From assembly GCF_042242105.1 (NCBI RefSeq), contig NC_092031.1, positions 20,285,162-20,349,161 on the forward strand: a DNA stretch of 64,000 bases, given 5' to 3'. The position numbers were made by a program, and so were the translations under genes. The notes below the pieces were generated by a model. That model saw nothing but the letters and a program-made list of their open reading frames with translations. It was not told where the DNA came from and did not search any database. The DNA is from Pempheris klunzingeri (lineage: Eukaryota; Chordata; Actinopteri; Acropomatiformes; Pempheridae). Shown here one piece after another: positions 60,001 through 64,000 of the stretch (its first letter is position 1; each line of letters begins with the position of its first letter).

Positions 60001-61380
60001 CACTCAGATTCAATGGAAACACGTATTTTTTCCCTGTATGTGTGTTATATTTGTTCCTGACCACCAGATGGGTAGCATATCTAGGGGCATAAGGCCAATT
60101 AATGGTTTCTGTGGAAAGATCGCATCTCTCCTCAGTAGCAAGAGTGATATTGATAATATATATATATATATATATATGAAATCAAACAGACGAAGGAGAA
60201 TGTTCTCACAGTTTGTGAGTGCTGCCAAGTTGAGCTTCCAAGGTCTCCAGTTCACTTTTAGCTACGAAAATAAGACAAAGACATGAGGTTAATACAAAAG
60301 ATGAAACATAAGGAAGTACTTTAGTTTGTAGTTAGCTGTTGTAACTGTAGCAGCAACCTCACGTCCCAGTTGACATTGATTTCATGTAAAACCCTTTTCT
60401 AGACTAGTGGATAAATAATTCATAGCACAAAAAATAATGATTGACCTTATTGGAGGTGTCCTGTTAACAAACAAGTGTTACAGATATCTCTTTAATAAAG
60501 GAAGTCACTCAGCTGTGTTGTATCGAACCATCGATGTAGTCCATCTATGGTTTTAGGCCTAACATACCATTAGACAAGAATATTGATACTGCATAAAACC
60601 CTAGATTTTTTTTTTTATTCCAATGTATTGCAATTTAAGTGATGATAAAATAATGTGCTCCTAAAATATCTGCACATGACAACCACACGTATGGTTAAAA
60701 TCAGGCAGATAAAGTGTGGTTAAGATATTGTTAAAAGGTACCCTGAGAGCTTTTGACCACTAACAGTGCTATGGAAGAATGTTTGACAAGTGCATGCTCT
60801 ATGACTTGCTACATAAAAGACTTGCTTTGGCGCTGAGTATTGGCACTGGACACAAACTGCTAGGTGCAGATTTGTCCAATATGGAAGTAAGGTAGGCATA
60901 ATGGGCCGTTTTGTCAGTTACCTTGTACAAGGAAGTCCTCCATCTTGTCTTTAAATGGATGCAGGTTATCCTCGTCTGAAACCTTGCACACCTTTTCCAC
61001 TTCTGATGTACACGCTGATAAAACAATGATAGAGCAGATAGAAATTACAATCAAGCCAAGAGTGGCTTCATATAAAATACAAGTGGACAGATTTATATAG
61101 TACGGTTCATGTATAGTCACCACGGGTGGTTAGGCACCTTGATGCTGTGTGATGCTGTCAAGTTTTGAGCTTTTTCACATTATTGTGAATATATTACAGT
61201 TTCAATCCAAGATTATTTTACATGGATTCTGGGGATTCATTGAATTTGCAACTTTGTTTAGAGGAGATACAATAAAAGATGTTTCCAAAATCTCTCTTGT
61301 CAATTAGTCAATTAAAAAATGCTTTCATGCCATGAACCCAAAGTAGAAGCCAATAGACTGAGGCTGATGTAAATTGTATG

Positions 61381-61427
<47 letters not shown>

Positions 61428-61584
61428 TGCCTGTGTGTTACCTCTTAGGTCTTTCCTGAGTCGGGTTAAGTCTTTCTGAAAGTCTTCAAACTTCATCTGT
61501 GAAGACTGGAACAGGTCATGAGGCTCCGGGAGGGGGTACGCACACGTCTCTTTACCTGCATCCTGGTGATGGACAGACAGGCAG

Positions 61585-61615
<31 letters not shown>

Positions 61616-63268
61616 TGATTGACCTTAACATTATGACATAAACAATAGGATACATGTCTGATGCAGTTTTAGGAACCCCACACACATCATTTTTAGTTTA
61701 CTGGCTGCCAATACAATACATATTACTTTTAAAAGCATTACAGTGGTGTGACGCAACACCGACACAGTATCATACAGGATGGAAGGAGGTATTACACCTG
61801 AAAAGCTTACCTCATCGAAGTGTCTGAGGTAGTATGCAACAATGTAAGACAGGAGACTTTTCATGCTGTCCTGCATGTGAAGAAAAGAAGAAAACTGCAG
61901 TTTTAAAGGAATGGAGAAGTCAGGTATTTCTAGTGTTCCTCTGTCACTTTCCACTCTTTCTTCAGCACTAAAACGTTAACACTGGTGATTATCACCTGGG
62001 CTTAATAAAGTTATTAAAGGCAGGGTCTGTAACTTATTTTAGAAGCACTTTTTGTACTGTTAGTTGAAATTCTCATAAAAGCCTGGCATCTTTCAGACCG
62101 AGTGAAACGATTGGACAGTCGATGTGCCTGTCTCCCTGATAAATCCGCCCATGAATTCATAGTGCATGAGCCTTCCATGAGGCTCACAAGAATGGCAGAG
62201 AAAGTTTGGCCAAAATACAAATCACGGCTCAGCGACAGACTGTCATGGGTTACCAGCATCACGCTCACACCCACTGAGCCAAAGGATGAGAGAGTCATGG
62301 TTCTCAAATGTTATTTTTATGAACATATTTTTGTCTGGATACTTTCAAAATCTAGCTCCTCTTTCTAGTTTTTCTACTGTTGCAGACTCTGCCTTCAGCT
62401 GTGGAATTGAACCATAGATGTTGCAGTGGTATGGTACAGTCTTAACCACCCTGGAGCACCTTCTTTTTTTAAATTTATAATCTGGCCCAGTTTTATGTCT
62501 TACTTTTTACCAATTAGTTTTGTTGTATACGGAACCTTGTAACTTGTTTAACAGTCCACTACAAGTAAAGATTATTGTAATGACATTATTATACGTATAA
62601 ACTACTGGCTCAAGACTTCTGCCCCATTGAGCCTTAAAGTCATATATTATACAATACCAAAAATAAAATCAGAGAAGAAGTCAGCTCATGGAAATGTAAC
62701 ATTATTCAGCACAGTTTGAACTTCAACCATTGTAGCTATAGCTATTCGACAGTCACCTTTCACATAAGACCTGGTGCTACTACGGTGACACCAAACGCAT
62801 CATATCAGTCACTGTGTCATTGCCTTTACACTGTAAATTGAATATGAAAGATAGTTCACATGATGGGAAAAGATTATTACTTTTGTGGTGTTCGTAATTT
62901 TGCTATATCCTGGATGTGTACATAATTACAGATTCAAGCAACACTACAACCTATAAATAAGAATATGGGTACAAAGATATACAGTCCATATTGTCGTGTT
63001 AACACATCATTTTTAAATTGCACATACATAATCAGCACAAAAAAAGATGCAAGGCTGTAAGCACTACGGTAGATAGGTAGGTAGAAGAACAGCATTTCAA
63101 AGTCTTTTCCTCTTTACTCACACTGCTCTTGACATCTTTGAGTTTGGGCAGGATGTCAAGGGTAAAGCCATCAGCTTGGCCTCTGGTTCGATTGCCACCA
63201 TTCATGAAGTTGCCAAAGGCCAGAACCAGGCCCAAAACCTGCTTCACTTTATCACTTTCCTGCAAAGC
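57001..63268 (-). CDS. fmn2: formin-2-like protein, C-terminal eight coding exons
   Basis: Exons 63268-63122, 61870-61811, 61562-61442, 61014-60922, 60261-60210, 58563-58414, 58166-58085 and 57027-57001, all with GT-AG borders, join into 732 nt (243 codons plus stop). They encode the end of the FH2 domain, which nucleates and processively elongates unbranched actin filaments, plus the short tail. [20 protein letters not shown] is the FMN-type FH2 core. [35 protein letters not shown] and GEKEVSPN…[11 protein letters not shown] match FMN2 better than FMN1. The tail ends [12 protein letters not shown], like the FMN2 end. The N-terminus, FH1 and early FH2 lie right of the window. A Tc1 fossil sits in the 58564-60209 intron. 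The a/b paralogue is undecided. Confidence 0.92.
58085..58166 (-). CDS. fmn2: fmn2 exon: post-FH2 basic tail
   Basis: An 82-nt exon (acceptor TTGTGCAG, donor GGCATT/gtgagt) encoding [20 protein letters not shown] and KPKHASGI. It parallels the FMN2 tail (…EEVCRQ…YKIKPRHDSGI). Confidence 0.88.
58414..58563 (-). CDS. fmn2: fmn2 exon: GEKEVSPN segment
   Basis: A 150-nt exon (acceptor TCATGTCAG, donor GAGAG/gtacag) encoding [20 protein letters not shown], then [19 protein letters not shown] and a basic end. This is the last conserved helix region of the FMN2 FH2 domain. Confidence 0.92.
58677..59830 (-). pseudogene. Tc1-like transposase fossil, copy B, in an fmn2 intron
   Basis: Nearly identical to copy A over 45247-46264, with the same transposase pieces and the same breaks. 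It extends about 130 bases further (59698-59830) into sequence containing GAATGCCAAAAGTGTGCAAA, the other arm of this Tc1 family. It has the same orientation as fmn2. Confidence 0.88.
60157..60177 (+). repeat. (AT)n microsatellite in fmn2 intron
   Basis: An AT run of about ten units, 33 bases beyond the 52-nt exon. Confidence 0.9.
60210..60261 (-). CDS. fmn2: fmn2 52-nt exon
   Basis: A small exon (acceptor TTATTTTCGTAG, donor AAACT/gtgaga) encoding [17 protein letters not shown]. It stands where FMN2 has a helical linker ending THK. An AT repeat (60157-60177) lies just inside the downstream intron. Confidence 0.85.
60922..61014 (-). CDS. fmn2: fmn2 exon: FH2 end
   Basis: A 93-nt exon (acceptor TTTTATCAG, donor CAAG/gtaact) encoding [20 protein letters not shown] and [11 protein letters not shown]. 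It parallels the FMN2 segment with EHMQPFKENMEQF. Confidence 0.9.
61384..61426 (+). repeat. (TG)21 microsatellite next to an fmn2 donor site
   Basis: An uninterrupted TG run; in the minus-strand transcript it is (CA)n beginning 15 bases into the intron. Confidence 0.97.
61442..61562 (-). CDS. fmn2: fmn2 exon: [10 protein letters not shown] segment, bracketed by UG/CA repeats
   Basis: A 121-nt exon (acceptor CATCACCAG, donor AGAG/gtaaca) encoding [19 protein letters not shown], then [20 protein letters not shown]. In the transcript a (UG)12 run lies 22 bases before it and a (CA)21 run begins 15 bases after it. Confidence 0.93.
61585..61608 (+). repeat. (AC)12 microsatellite next to an fmn2 acceptor site
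   Basis: An AC run; in the minus-strand transcript it is (UG)n, 22 bases before the exon at 61562. Confidence 0.96.
61811..61870 (-). CDS. fmn2: fmn2 exon: [11 protein letters not shown] segment
   Basis: A 60-nt exon in phase 0 (acceptor CACATGCAG, donor GATGAG/gtaagc). It encodes [20 protein letters not shown], matching FMN2. Confidence 0.93.
62010..62330. other. unclassified block in fmn2 intron, possibly a repeat
   Basis: GC-richer than its flanks and starting GGCAGGGTCTGTAACTTATT, a beginning I associate with teleost repeats. No protein was recognised on either strand. Confidence 0.3.
63122..63268 (-). CDS. fmn2: fmn2 exon: FH2 core
   Basis: Acceptor TATCTCTGCAG, donor AGCAGT/gtgagt; 49 codons in phase 0. 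It encodes [20 protein letters not shown], then [15 protein letters not shown] and [13 protein letters not shown], the most conserved FMN-group FH2 stretch. Confidence 0.94.
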
Positions 63269-64000
63269 CTGCAGAGATACAAAGTAAGGATATGGAAAAA
63301 AACACAATGGAAGAATGACAAAATGCTCACAGAAATGTTAAAACGTTGAATCCTACACATGTGAGAGATGCTTTCCATTGATTGCAGGCAAAGAGTTGTT
63401 GGCAACATTCATGCCGAATCTCTAGAAACTATTGTTTATCATGAAATGAAACCTTTATTGAAAGAGATCATGTTTTCAAATTCGGCTGAGGAGTGAAAGC
63501 AGAGACGCTGAGAACTCTGCTCAATACTGATACTTGGCAAACACACTTATTGCCTTTTGTTTTTGAGCGTGAGATAAGAAGATTGATATCCATCTCATGT
63601 CTGTGCATCATGTACAGCTGGAATCACTGCCGAAATACACGGGTCATTAACACGTTGCAGCATGTATGGCCATTGTAATCAACTGAGGCTGCTGGCAGTA
63701 AATATAGAGATGAGCAGCACCATGCCTGCGCAGGTACATGTGGCTACCGTGGCCAGTATGGAGGGTAATTATAATGGATGCACTCTGCTGTGAGCATGCT
63801 GTGGTATGGAAAGCCCAACAGCTCAAATGCATGAATTTCAACACATTTAAACAACAATTAAACAAAATACATGCAACTCTTGTTAGCAATTGTTAATATG
63901 TTAAGAATATGCTGATTTTTCACATTCTGACAACACGGTGACTGCACGTTGTCCACATACAGTTATCATGTTGAAAACGTGTTGTCAACACATCAACTCA
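63269..64000 (-). other. fmn2 intron reaching the window edge
   Basis: No further FH2 exon was recognised. Near 63560-63660 a piece of the AGAAGATTGATATC repeat family is present. Confidence 0.5.

Noticed and set aside
62102..62368. 88-codon plus-strand frame in an fmn2 intron
   Set aside because: No similarity recognised and no splice context; the block looks like a repeat.

Overview
The window is nuclear DNA of a ray-finned fish, probably a percomorph teleost. Evidence for this: spliced vertebrate genes with GT-AG introns, many dinucleotide microsatellites, Tc1/mariner fossils, L2-type and other non-LTR retrotransposon fragments, and tRNA-headed SINE-like repeats typical of teleosts. The species cannot be read from the sequence.

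Three protein-coding genes can be supported. (1) Plus strand, 4589-9780: the last five coding exons of adgra1 (GPR123), an adhesion-class GPCR. They encode all seven membrane segments and a long cytoplasmic tail ending in a PDZ-ligand motif. The start-codon exon was not found. (2) Minus strand, 25553-21399: znf518a, a nuclear C2H2 zinc-finger protein whose whole coding sequence lies in one exon. A 75-nt noncoding exon (32237-32163) and a CpG-rich first exon near 34.6 kb are inferred, giving a transcription unit of about 17 kb with a probable 3.7-kb 3' UTR ending near 17.7 kb. adgra1 and znf518a are therefore arranged tail to tail. (3) Minus strand, 63268-57001: the last eight coding exons (243 codons plus stop) of a formin closest to FMN2, covering the C-terminal part of the actin-nucleating FH2 domain. 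The rest of the gene lies beyond the right edge. All exon phases in adgra1 and fmn2 join in frame (1998 and 732 nt).

Between the genes, 9.8-17.7 kb and 34.7-57 kb hold no gene I can support. The second stretch is a repeat graveyard: an L2-type LINE remnant with a 44-bp minisatellite, a second locus with the same minisatellite in the opposite orientation, two nearly identical Tc1 transposase fossils (one intergenic, one inside an fmn2 intron), a 703-bp TA-flanked mariner-type MITE, a SINE, duplicated unclassified repeats and a long imperfect hairpin.

The genes do not form a pathway: a neuronal adhesion GPCR, a chromatin-associated zinc-finger protein and an actin nucleator simply lie side by side. 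I see no microbial-type or clearly new biological system. The most testable oddities are the complementary UG/CA repeats that bracket one fmn2 exon, the SCHS repeat in the adgra1 tail, the 44-bp minisatellite carried by LINE copies, and the 196-bp hairpin near 51.4 kb.
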